A DNA stretch of 5,161 nt from Bacillota bacterium (GTDB lineage Bacteria > Bacillota > Clostridia > Christensenellales > Aristaeellaceae): the NCBI GenBank assembly GCA_023458835.1, contig JAEWWY010000561.1, positions 1 to 5,161 of the forward strand. The letters are read 5' to 3'. The notes beneath the pieces were generated by a model, which worked only from the letters and a program-made list of their open reading frames with translations, had not been told where the DNA came from and did not search any database. Shown here one piece after another: positions 1 through 5,161 of the stretch (positions within the stretch are counted from its first letter, which is position 1; every line of letters starts with the position of its first letter). A program made the translations under genes and the position numbers.

Positions 1-61
1 GGGGGGGGCGCGGGGGGGGGGGGGGTGTTTTTTTTAAAAACCCCCCCCCCCCCCGCGCCCC
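1..61. repeat. Homopolymer palindrome at contig edge, probably an artefact
   Basis: The left arm (5-25) is four G, CGC, then fourteen G. The right arm (41-61) is fourteen C, GCG, then four C, an exact reverse complement over 21 bp. The spacer (26-40) is a T run followed by five A, so it can also pair in part. No gene or known element has this composition, and it stops abruptly where ordinary sequence begins at about 62. The simplest explanation is poly-G reads from two-colour sequencing chemistry assembled with their own reverse complement at a contig end. A real hairpin is possible but much less likely. Confidence 0.75.
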
Positions 62-113
62 TCCTTGAAAAACTTTTATAGGGAGGGAGTGTTGTTGAAA
101 GCAGCACTTCCCC

Positions 114-139
114 AAAGAAAATGCCTGTCAAATGGCATT
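114..139 (-). terminator. Possible weak intrinsic terminator after the MFS gene
   Basis: Read on the minus strand, AATGCC (139-134) pairs with GGCATT (125-120) across an 8-nt loop and is followed by a T-rich stretch, TTCTTT. The left arm overlaps the TAA stop codon of the transporter gene. The stem is only 6 bp with three GC pairs, and a C interrupts the T tract, so termination may be inefficient. No better hairpin is seen in 62-137, which otherwise holds no gene. Confidence 0.4.
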
Positions 140-1406
140 ATGCCTCCGCCTGATGCGGCGAAGACTGAACAAGCCTTGCGATGCATAGCGCAACCACAAG
201 CTGTGCCGCGATCAATCCCAGGTTCAGCACCAGGGGAAACGCCCTGTTCCATTGGGAAAGCCGGCCGGCGACCCACCCTGCGGGCGCGCTGGCCAGCAGG
301 ATCACCGCGAATATGAAGCTGTTCATTCTCGCCCGCTCCAGGTCAGGCAGGCTCACCGACATCAGCGATTCGCTTAAGGGGCCCAGCATGGAAAGCCCGA
401 ACGCGTCGCAGGCCGCCGAAAAAAACGCGGCCCACACCATCATGGCGGATACCGGCAGGCAGGCAAACAGCGCGCCAAGCCCCAGCGCCTGAACAATCAG
501 CCCGGACAGCAGCGGACGCCGGACCATGCGCAAGCGGATGCGGGGGACGATGCACAGGTACGTAAGCAGGGAAACGGCCGTTTTTACCGTGGGGAACAGG
601 GCGACCATGGAATCAGCCATGCCATAGGCGCCGGTCACAAACAGCGGCCAGAAGGTGGCCTGGATGGTGCTGAAGCAGGTGGATAGTATCATCCAGATCA
701 CGCACAAAAGGACCCGCTTTTGTAAAAGGACCCTGGCGTATTTTGGCCAGCCGCTCAAGGCCAGGGAGACAATGGAATGATCCTTACATTCCTCCATGCG
801 CCGCATCCCGATGGTGCTTTCGTTGGATAAACGGTATTGCAGCAGGAATCTTCCCGTCATCAGCACCAGGGACAAGGCATAGACCACCCGCATGGTGGGC
901 GCAAGGGTGAAGCGGTCGATGTACAGCCCCGCGACAGGAGACAAAAAGCCCGCCAGCATGCCCAGGATGTTGAGGATGGCGTACGTATTCACAAGCGCCC
1001 CCTGATCGCCATCCTCCACCATCATGCAACTGAAGCTGTTCCCCGTTACCCGCCACATGCTGTTGAAGAACACCGCCAACAAAAAATGCGGGTATCCTTG
1101 GGCAATGGCCCAAAGCCCGCAGGGAATGGTCCAGCTCATCAGGCCGAATGCCAGCATCGTCCGCCGCCTGCCGTATTTGTCGACGATGGCCCCGGAAAAC
1201 AAACCCCAAACGAACTGCAGCAAAAGACCGAGGCTTGCGATCAGCCCGATCTGTGCGTCGCTCAAGCCTACCGCAGCCATATACATGGAGGCAAACGGCA
1301 TAAAAAGATTGTTGGGGACCGCCCACAAGGGTTCCGCCGCGACACAGGCCCGTTGGTTCCCTTTGAGCGAACGCAGCGTCGCAAAAAGGGAAGACGTCTT
1401 ATTCAT
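138..1406 (-). CDS. MFS transporter, 12 predicted membrane segments
   Basis: This 422-residue integral membrane protein has the length of a complete major facilitator superfamily carrier, and proton- or gradient-driven transport is expected from the family. The family motif A is clear at residues 68-82 in the loop after the second membrane helix (GLFSGAIVDKYGRRR, with the G, D, G and R residues in place). A polar cytosolic loop at about 195-228 separates the two six-helix halves. ERAR at 357-360 lies in the late cytosolic loop where many carriers have a similar motif. The C-half has no good second motif A. The ATG at 1406 is preferred because AGGAG (1420-1416) lies 9 nt upstream; an in-frame TTG at 1412 would leave only 3 nt. 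The gene probably shares a transcript with the C39-like gene upstream. The substrate cannot be told from sequence; drug or metabolite efflux is one possibility. Confidence 0.93.
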   Translation of the reverse strand: MNKTSSLFATLRSLKGNQRACVAAEPLWAVPNNLFMPFASMYMAAVGLSDAQIGLIASLGLLLQFVWGLFSGAIVDKYGRRRTMLAFGLMSWTIPCGLWAIAQGYPHFLLAVFFNSMWRVTGNSFSCMMVEDGDQGALVNTYAILNILGMLAGFLSPVAGLYIDRFTLAPTMRVVYALSLVLMTGRFLLQYRLSNESTIGMRRMEECKDHSIVSLALSGWPKYARVLLQKRVLLCVIWMILSTCFSTIQATFWPLFVTGAYGMADSMVALFPTVKTAVSLLTYLCIVPRIRLRMVRRPLLSGLIVQALGLGALFACLPVSAMMVWAAFFSAACDAFGLSMLGPLSESLMSVSLPDLERARMNSFIFAVILLASAPAGWVAGRLSQWNRAFPLVLNLGLIAAQLVVALCIARLVQSSPHQAEA

Positions 1407-1414
1407 ATGCAATT

Positions 1415-1423
1415 TCTCCTTTA
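1415..1423 (-). promoter_or_regulatory. Ribosome binding site that sets the MFS start, overlapping a small-ORF stop
   Basis: On the minus strand this reads TAAAGGAGA. AAGGAG is a strong Shine-Dalgarno sequence 9 nt before ATG 1406. Its first A residues are also part of the TAA stop codon (1423-1421) of the 36-codon frame upstream. Ribosomes finishing that frame would therefore stop on the SD of the transporter, an arrangement that favours translational coupling if the small frame is translated. Confidence 0.65.
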
Positions 1424-1531
1424 TCTTTGGATGGCATCAGCTCCTTTCCGCATATCTTGGCCGGCTATGAAGGAATGCGTCCCGCCGGGCCCCGTATTTG
1501 CCCGGAGGTGCCAATCAGGTCTGTTTGACAT
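1421..1531 (-). CDS. Possible small protein of 36 residues between peptidase-like and transporter genes
   Basis: The frame starts with ATG at 1531, preceded by GGGGAGG (1542-1536) with a 4-nt spacer, and ends with TAA at 1423-1421. It begins MSNRPDWHLRANTGPGG and ends KGADAIQR. It starts 24 nt after the stop of the C39-like gene and fills nearly all of the otherwise empty gap before the transporter. The product is polar, rich in Gly, Arg and Asp, and has no hydrophobic segment, no cysteine and no signal peptide. A Gly-Gly pair occurs at residues 16-17, but the LSxxEL-type leader that C39 peptidases usually recognise is absent. I do not recognise the protein. It could be a real small gene, a coupling leader for the transporter, or chance; the short SD spacing and small size keep confidence low. 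Confidence 0.35.
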   Translation of the reverse strand: MSNRPDWHLRANTGPGGTHSFIAGQDMRKGADAIQR

Positions 1532-1555
1532 ATTGCCTCCCCGCCTTTGCGATAA

Positions 1556-2188
1556 TCAGGTGAAATAGACCAGCCCGCCCCGCATGCGGGTGGAAAGGTA
1601 CCACAGCCGAAGGTCGAAGCAGATTTCCTTCCCCTCATCCGAGGCGCAGGTTGCCAGGCTGTTATCGTCCATCTCCGCCCTGGTGACGGTGATCCAGTGC
1701 CAGCCCTGTATGTTCTTTACCTTGCCTTTTGTCAGATTCAAAAAGCCTATGGGGCAGTCGGCCTCCAAACCGGCCTTTACAAACGCCGCAAGCCCGGATA
1801 CCGGCGCGCGGTCTTTTGCCATATTGCCGGGAACATCGAAAACGTGGGGCGTCAGGGCAACGCCGCGGCTTTTGGCAAAGCCGTCAACGCCATGGGTAAA
1901 CATCTCCACCTTGTTCAGCCCCATCCTTCCGGGCGTGACGAACCGGTACACCTCTTCCATATGCCGCGTGAAATCGGCAAGGCCCATGGTCTCATAGCCA
2001 TACAGGCTCCGGAGCTCGGGGCGTGTAAAGGCAAGGTAGGCAAGCACGTTGGCGGCGCAGGTGGGCCCGCAGCCTGCCATGCGGTGCCATTCGTCCGCGT
2101 ACCATTCCTGAAAGCCGCCGAAAAAAGCTTTCCCCGCTTTTTCATCGGCGATGGTCAAAAGCCCGGGCCGTAAAATCGATGCGGTCAT
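1556..2188 (-). CDS. C39-like (papain-fold) cysteine peptidase family protein
   Basis: This 210-residue protein has the hallmark GCGPTCAAN at residues 39-47, with Cys40 as the likely catalytic cysteine. The likely catalytic histidine is His164 in GWHWITVT, followed by an acidic region (SDEGKEICFD, about 183-192) that could give the third catalytic residue. The order Cys, His, Asp and the C-terminal GGLVYF strand match the C39-like fold seen in many uncharacterised Clostridia proteins. No signal peptide or membrane segment is visible, so it is probably cytosolic. It lacks the ABC-transporter domains of bacteriocin-processing C39 exporters. The ATG at 2188 follows AAGGAG with a 5-nt spacer, about 28 nt from the predicted transcription start. 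Peptidase activity is inferred only; some members of this fold act as acyltransferases or amidases. An MFS gene lies downstream on the same strand, so the two may act together, but the substrate is unknown. Confidence 0.75.
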   Translation of the reverse strand: MTASILRPGLLTIADEKAGKAFFGGFQEWYADEWHRMAGCGPTCAANVLAYLAFTRPELRSLYGYETMGLADFTRHMEEVYRFVTPGRMGLNKVEMFTHGVDGFAKSRGVALTPHVFDVPGNMAKDRAPVSGLAAFVKAGLEADCPIGFLNLTKGKVKNIQGWHWITVTRAEMDDNSLATCASDEGKEICFDLRLWYLSTRMRGGLVYFT

Positions 2189-2222
2189 TTTAGCTCCTTC
2201 ACGGGATAGGGATCATACGTAC

Positions 2223-2251
2223 AGTATAGCTGATTTTGGCGGAATAATCAA
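2223..2251 (-). promoter_or_regulatory. SigA-type promoter of the minus-strand operon
   Basis: On the minus strand, TTGATT (2251-2246) and TATACT (2228-2223) are separated by exactly 17 bp, close to the TTGACA/TATAAT consensus. Transcription would start near 2216, leaving a short leader of about 28 nt that contains AAGGAG before the ATG at 2188. No riboswitch-like structure fits in such a short leader. Confidence 0.75.
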
Positions 2252-2260
2252 AAGGTTTGA

Positions 2261-2285
2261 TGCCGGTTCGCAGGTTTCGCCGGCA
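2261..2285. other. Small inverted repeat upstream of the minus-strand promoter
   Basis: TGCCGG (2261-2266) and CCGGCA (2280-2285) form a perfect 6-bp inverted repeat with a 13-nt loop. It lies just upstream of the -35 box of the leftward promoter, a position used by activators or repressors. It is short and could be chance in GC-rich DNA. Confidence 0.2.
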
Positions 2286-2302
2286 CATGAACCTTTGGCG
2301 GG

Positions 2303-2329
2303 ACATCCATGGATGTTTTGTATATATAC
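2303..2329. promoter_or_regulatory. Candidate operator: 14-bp palindrome followed by 10-bp TA palindrome
   Basis: ACATCCATGGATGT (2303-2316) is a perfect 14-bp palindrome, and four bases later GTATATATAC (2320-2329) is a perfect 10-bp palindrome. They lie in the middle of the divergent intergenic region, where a dimeric regulator could bind and control one or both directions. TATATA (2321-2326) might also serve as a -10 box, with TTGGCG (2295-2300) as a poor, over-spaced -35 (20 bp). No regulator gene is present in the window. The palindromes are seen directly; the operator role is inference. Confidence 0.35.
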
Positions 2330-2430
2330 CCTTTTCCGGCGGCATTGCATCGCTTTGAAACCGCGTTCCGTTTTGCAGATATGCGGCGGCGCCCGTTCAA
2401 ACATGTCAAATTATCAAAAAAGTTATCGTA

Positions 2431-2466
2431 TTGTAAGACCATTGGTTCATCAAGATATGATAGAAT
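2431..2466 (+). promoter_or_regulatory. Likely promoter for the rightward three-gene operon
   Basis: TATGAT (2456-2461), or the overlapping TAGAAT (2461-2466), is a good -10 box. TTGTAA (2431-2436) is a possible -35 with a long 19-bp spacer. The region is AT-rich compared with its surroundings and lies about 65-75 nt before the first start codon. The 13-mer TATGATAGAATAC is repeated at 5024-5036 after the operon terminator. The -10 is convincing; the -35 is weak. Confidence 0.5.
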
Positions 2467-2528
2467 ACTTGTGAACGGCAATAATGGGCGCCTTTTGGGC
2501 ATAAAGGAATGGAAGCTGGAGAAGGTTT

Positions 2529-2969
2529 ATGAATATATTGATCAGCGCCTGTCTGCTTGGAATCCGCTGCCGGTATGACGGGGCGGCCAAGCATGACCCG
2601 CGCATGGAAGAACTGATGGAAAAGCATCACTTGATTCCCGTCTGCCCGGAAATTTACGGCGGCCTTTCCACGCCCAGGGATCCTGCCGAACGGGTGGGGG
2701 ACAAGGTGGCCGGCAAGCATGGGCAGGATGTGACCGCCGCCTTTATAAAAGGCGCGGAGGAGACGCTGGCCCTGGCAAAACTGTTTCACTGCAGGTACGC
2801 CATATTGAAGGAGCGCAGCCCTTCCTGCGGCCAGGGGGAGATTTATGACGGCACGTTTTCCGGCACGCTTATACCGGGCAGCGGCGTGGCGGCGGAGCTG
2901 CTTGCAAAAAACGGCGTCACGGTGCTGGGCGAATCGCAGATAGAGGCATTTTTGCGCCTGCAAGGCTGA
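2529..2969 (+). CDS. DUF523 / TudS-like iron-sulfur protein
   Basis: This complete 146-residue protein has all the signature blocks of DUF523: SACLLG with Cys8 followed by CRYDG (Cys14), VCPE..GGL.TPR around Cys39, and LKERSPSCG with Cys100, then IYDGTFSG and a GVAAELL block. The family includes TudS, a [4Fe-4S]-dependent enzyme that removes sulfur from 2-thiouracil; three conserved cysteines hold its cluster, and Cys8, Cys39 and Cys100 are the natural candidates here. Thiouracil or other thio-base salvage or detoxification is therefore possible, but many DUF523 proteins remain untested, so the substrate is inference. It is probably cytosolic, with no signal or membrane segment. The ATG at 2529 follows GGAG (2518-2521) with a 7-nt spacer and leads directly into the conserved N-terminus. 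The zinc-ribbon gene begins 35 nt downstream, so the two are likely co-transcribed, though their functions need not be related. Confidence 0.93.
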   Translation: MNILISACLLGIRCRYDGAAKHDPRMEELMEKHHLIPVCPEIYGGLSTPRDPAERVGDKVAGKHGQDVTAAFIKGAEETLALAKLFHCRYAILKERSPSCGQGEIYDGTFSGTLIPGSGVAAELLAKNGVTVLGESQIEAFLRLQG

Positions 2970-3004
2970 TACAATAAGGGGAAGGATCAAAGGGAGGAAA
3001 CAGT

Positions 3005-4057
3005 ATGCCTGCTTTTACATACAAGTGTCCCGCCTGCGGCAACGCGCTGAAATTCGAGCCCAACAGCGGGAATTTCGCCTGCGAATTTTGTTCGACCGCC
3101 TATGACAAAGCGTATCTTGACAAGCTGGATGACAAGGCATACAAGCAGGAGGGGGCGGAAGGCCGCCCGCGGGAACAAAACAAGGGCGGGGAACAATACC
3201 TCTATTCCTGCCCAAGCTGCGGCGCGGAGCTTACTACCACTGACACCACCGCCGCCACCATGTGCTATTACTGCCATAATCCCGTGGTGATCGTGGGAAG
3301 GCTGGAGGAAGCCTTCAGGCCCGACGCGGTCCTGCCCTTCCAATATGACAAGCAGGGCGCGAAGGACAGGTTTTTCAAGTGGATCCGCAAAAAAAAATAT
3401 GTGCCGAAGGAGTTTATCTCCGAGGCCAGCGTGGAAAGGTTGGCCGGTGTCTACTACCCTTACTGGCTGGCGGACTATGAAGCCTCCGCCAGCTTCACGG
3501 GCGAAGGGCAGACCGTGCCCCATACCTCCACGGCGAAATACAACATCACCACCACCAAGTATTACAGCATATCCAGGGATGCGGATATCTCCTTCCGCAA
3601 TGTGCAGCGCAGCGCGCTGCAAAAGGCCGACCGCAAGCTGTCCGACGGCGTGCACCCCTTTAGGCTGGAGGAGCTGGAGGATTTCGCCCCCTCCTACCTG
3701 TCGGGCTTTATGGCCGAGAAGCGGGATGTGGCCAAGGAGGCCATCAGGGCTTCCGTGGAATCGGAATTGCAGGGCTATGCCCAGCCGCTGCTCACCTCCG
3801 GCACGCCCTATACCTCCGTGGTAGGCTCCACCACCATGAAGCTGAGGGGGAACAGGTACCGGTATGCATTGCTGCCCGCCTTTATCATGACCTACCGGGG
3901 CGAAAAGGGAATGATGTATTACTACGCCATGAACGGGCAGACGGGGGAAGTGTGCGGCGTTTTGCCGGTGGACAGGAAAAAGCTGCTTTTCCACGGCAGC
4001 GCCCTGGCCGCCCTCGTATGCGGCGCGCTGCTTGCCGTATTCTATTTCTTTGTGTAA
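3005..4057 (+). CDS. Membrane-anchored protein with two TFIIB-like zinc ribbons
   Basis: This 350-residue protein has two CxxC...CxxC zinc ribbons: Cys8/Cys11 with Cys26/Cys29, and Cys69/Cys72 with Cys87/Cys90. A basic and acidic linker at about 33-66 separates them. The central region (about 100-325) is a soluble mixed alpha/beta stretch with YYPYWLADYEA at 150-160. Residues 329-350 form a single hydrophobic helix at the very C-terminus, preceded by DRKK. The positive-inside rule puts the zinc ribbons in the cytosol, with the protein held as a tail anchor. Such proteins are sometimes misnamed PriA helicase or TFIIB-like because of the ribbons, but no helicase or transcription-factor domain is seen. 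GGGAGG lies 7 nt before the ATG. The TPM-domain gene follows after 15 nt, a pairing that I recall from other Clostridia. A role in assembling or sensing at the membrane is inferred; the true function is unknown. Confidence 0.88.
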   Translation: MPAFTYKCPACGNALKFEPNSGNFACEFCSTAYDKAYLDKLDDKAYKQEGAEGRPREQNKGGEQYLYSCPSCGAELTTTDTTAATMCYYCHNPVVIVGRLEEAFRPDAVLPFQYDKQGAKDRFFKWIRKKKYVPKEFISEASVERLAGVYYPYWLADYEASASFTGEGQTVPHTSTAKYNITTTKYYSISRDADISFRNVQRSALQKADRKLSDGVHPFRLEELEDFAPSYLSGFMAEKRDVAKEAIRASVESELQGYAQPLLTSGTPYTSVVGSTTMKLRGNRYRYALLPAFIMTYRGEKGMMYYYAMNGQTGEVCGVLPVDRKKLLFHGSALAALVCGALLAVFYFFV

Positions 4058-4072
4058 GGGGAGCGGAAAGAT

Positions 4073-4909
4073 ATGAAGAGGATTGCCGCCGTTATCGCCG
4101 TATGCGTTTTGCTGCTGCCCCTTGCCGCCCTCGGCCAAACGCTGGGGCAGGGCAGCCAAAGGGTGTTTGACCATGCCAAGCTGATGAGCCAGAGCGAGAT
4201 CGACAGGCTGGAAAGCACCATTACGACGCTGAAAAACCAGTATGGCATGGACTATGTGGTTTTGACCTCCAATGATGCGAAAACAGGCAGGTCCCAGGCG
4301 TTCGCCGATGACTTTTATGACAACAATGGCTTTGGGGCAGGCAATGACGCCAGCGGGGTTTTGATCCTGATCGATATGAACAACCGGGAGTTTAATGTTT
4401 CCCCGGCCGGGATGATGATCCGCTATATCACCGATGCCCGCTTATCCGTGATGCTGGACGCGGCGGAACCCTACCTGGGCAAGGGGGAATACGGGCAGGC
4501 GGTGCTTGTGGCGCTGGCGCAGATGAGCTTATACCTGAAAAACGGCATCCCCGACAACCAGTACAACCAGGATGAGGAAGGCGCCATTGACAGGTACATA
4601 AAGCCCCGGGCGGTAACCATGGGGGAAGCCGCCATTGCGCTGGCCGCTGGCCTCGTAAGCGGCCTTGTACTGTTTTTGGCCGTGCGGCATGCCTACGCCA
4701 TGAAGGGCTCCGCTTACAAGTATGATTTGCAAAGGAACACTACCGTCACCGTGACCGGAGCGACGGATGTATATCTGCGTACGCAGGTCACAAGGGTACC
4801 CAGGGCCACCTCCTCTTCCGGCGGCGGGGGCGGGGGTACGGGCGGCAGGAGCAGCACCCACCGGTCCTCCAGCGGGCGTATCCACGGCGGCGGTTCGCGC
4901 AAGTTTTAG
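4073..4909 (+). CDS. TPM-domain (YgcG-like) membrane protein with Gly/Ser-rich tail
   Basis: The 278-residue product begins with a typical signal sequence (KR then a hydrophobic core, probable cleavage near Ala19-Gly21). The TPM domain spans about 29-156, recognisable from VFDHAKLMS, YGMDYVVLTSND, FADDFYDNNGFG (77-88) with its acidic residues, GVLILIDMNNREF and the RYITDARL block. A membrane helix at about 184-206 follows, then a basic tail and a Gly/Ser/Arg-rich end (249-278) finishing HGGGSRKF, a common ending in this family. The TPM domain should be outside the membrane and the tail in the cytosol. TPM domains have been linked to acid phosphatase activity in plant thylakoids and to photosystem II repair, but bacterial members are mostly uncharacterised, so no reaction is assigned. 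The ATG at 4073 has GGGGAG (4058-4063) 9 nt upstream and GGAAAG closer. The gene is 15 nt after the zinc-ribbon gene and is followed by a strong terminator, so it closes the operon. Confidence 0.92.
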   Translation: MKRIAAVIAVCVLLLPLAALGQTLGQGSQRVFDHAKLMSQSEIDRLESTITTLKNQYGMDYVVLTSNDAKTGRSQAFADDFYDNNGFGAGNDASGVLILIDMNNREFNVSPAGMMIRYITDARLSVMLDAAEPYLGKGEYGQAVLVALAQMSLYLKNGIPDNQYNQDEEGAIDRYIKPRAVTMGEAAIALAAGLVSGLVLFLAVRHAYAMKGSAYKYDLQRNTTVTVTGATDVYLRTQVTRVPRATSSSGGGGGGTGGRSSTHRSSSGRIHGGGSRKF

Positions 4910-4926
4910 CGGTTCCATACATGGGG

Positions 4927-4959
4927 AGGCCAGGCCGCAAGCAGCGCCTGGCCTTTTTT
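4927..4959 (+). terminator. Intrinsic terminator of the rightward operon
   Basis: AGGCCAGGC (4927-4935) and GCCTGGCCT (4946-4954) form a perfect 9-bp GC-rich stem with a 10-nt loop, followed immediately by a run of six T (4954-4959). It begins 17 nt after the stop codon of the TPM gene. The stem and U-tract are textbook, so transcription of the three genes very probably ends here. Confidence 0.92.
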
Positions 4960-5023
4960 GCGTGTGCCCGGGGATATGCGGCATGCTGTTCCCTTGCTTT
5001 TCCATCATTTTGGCCGCAAGGGT

Positions 5024-5036
5024 TATGATAGAATAC
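5024..5036 (+). promoter_or_regulatory. Promoter-like -10 element after the terminator
   Basis: TATGATAGAATAC is identical to 2456-2468 upstream of the rightward operon and contains the -10-like hexamers TATGAT and TAGAAT. No convincing -35 lies at the usual distance. If active it would start a transcript toward the repeat and whatever gene lies beyond the window edge. A second -10-like hexamer, TATACT, is at 5053-5058. Confidence 0.3.
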
Positions 5037-5060
5037 AATGGCAGGGATAGATTATACTGC

Positions 5061-5161
5061 TTCCAAACATTATTGCGTCGTTGCCGCGGGTCTTTTCGCG
5101 CACTACGGCGTCGACTGCCGCTCAGCGTAGCGCTGCTACGCCTCGCTTTGTCTCCTTGTAT
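5061..5161. repeat. Hairpin-rich intergenic element at contig edge, probably a dispersed repeat
   Basis: After a non-coding stretch, the sequence becomes a GC-rich block with two adjacent hairpins: CGGCG/TGCCG at 5106-5120 (one G-T pair) and GCGTAGC/GCTACGC (5125-5131 and 5135-5141, perfect, 3-nt loop). It carries no SD-led frame. Its style, with a block resembling CGCGGGTCTTTTCGCG and a compact CGTAGC hairpin, resembles interspersed repeats I recall between genes in Clostridia, and the contig stops inside it, as short-read assemblies do in multicopy sequence. The hairpins are seen directly; the repeat status is inference because only one copy lies in the window. The element probably continues past 5161. 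Confidence 0.45.

Noticed and set aside
65..492. Plus-strand open frames across the end of the MFS gene
   Set aside because: They are antisense to a well-supported transporter gene, have no SD and no recognisable domain, and have compositions typical of shadow frames.
837..1568. Long plus-strand frame of 243 codons
   Set aside because: It lies opposite the MFS gene, is very rich in His, Gln, Arg and Pro, has no SD, and matches no family. It is an antisense shadow.
2213..2404. Minus-strand 63-codon frame in the divergent intergenic region
   Set aside because: No SD precedes its start, it runs through the strong leftward promoter, and the protein has no recognisable features.
2309..2578. Plus-strand 89-codon frame overlapping the start of the DUF523 gene
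   Set aside because: It lacks an SD, overlaps the conserved N-terminus of DUF523 in another frame, and crosses the predicted promoter.
2987..4174. Minus-strand frame of 395 codons opposite the zinc-ribbon gene
   Set aside because: It is long only because of high GC and codon bias on the other strand. Its product is low-complexity His/Gly/Pro-rich, while the plus strand has clear zinc ribbons and a good SD.
5051..5056. Minus-strand TATAAT as a promoter firing leftward
   Set aside because: The -10 is perfect, but no TTGACA-like -35 is found 16-18 bp upstream and no leftward gene follows before the operon terminator.
4529..5161. Minus-strand frame that stays open from the window edge into the TPM gene
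   Set aside because: It runs through the intrinsic terminator and antisense to the TPM gene with no SD or domain. Its openness is most likely chance.

Overview
The window has a moderately high GC content. Its genes have strong GGAGG-type ribosome binding sites and SigA-like promoters, and its gene families are typical of Clostridia. These points suggest a contig from a gut-type Firmicute (Clostridia, possibly near Christensenellales or Oscillospirales). The taxonomic guess is inference. Both ends look like contig ends: the first 61 bases are a homopolymer palindrome, most likely artefactual, and the last ~100 bases look like a copy of a dispersed, hairpin-rich repeat.

Left half, minus strand (2251 down to 114). 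A good SigA promoter (TTGATT, 17 bp, TATACT) drives a likely operon. The first gene encodes a 210-residue C39-like (papain-fold) cysteine-peptidase-like protein. It is followed by a possible 36-codon small gene and then a complete 422-residue MFS transporter. A weak hairpin at the transporter stop codon may terminate the transcript. The small frame has its own SD, and its stop codon overlaps the SD of the transporter.

Middle (2189-2528). This is a divergent intergenic region. It holds the minus-strand promoter, a perfect 14-bp palindrome next to a 10-bp TA-rich palindrome, and a plausible but weaker plus-strand promoter just before the rightward genes.

Right half, plus strand (2529-4959). 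Three tightly packed genes run rightwards. They encode a DUF523/TudS-like iron-sulfur protein, a protein with two zinc ribbons and a C-terminal membrane anchor, and a TPM-domain (YgcG-like) membrane protein with a Gly/Ser-rich tail. A strong intrinsic terminator ends the set. The last two genes, 15 nt apart, probably make partner proteins at the membrane: topology predicts that the zinc-ribbon domain and the Gly-rich TPM tail are both cytosolic.

Nothing here proves a new system. The best leads are the small gene between the peptidase-like and transporter genes, the zinc-ribbon/TPM membrane pair, and the repeat at the right edge.
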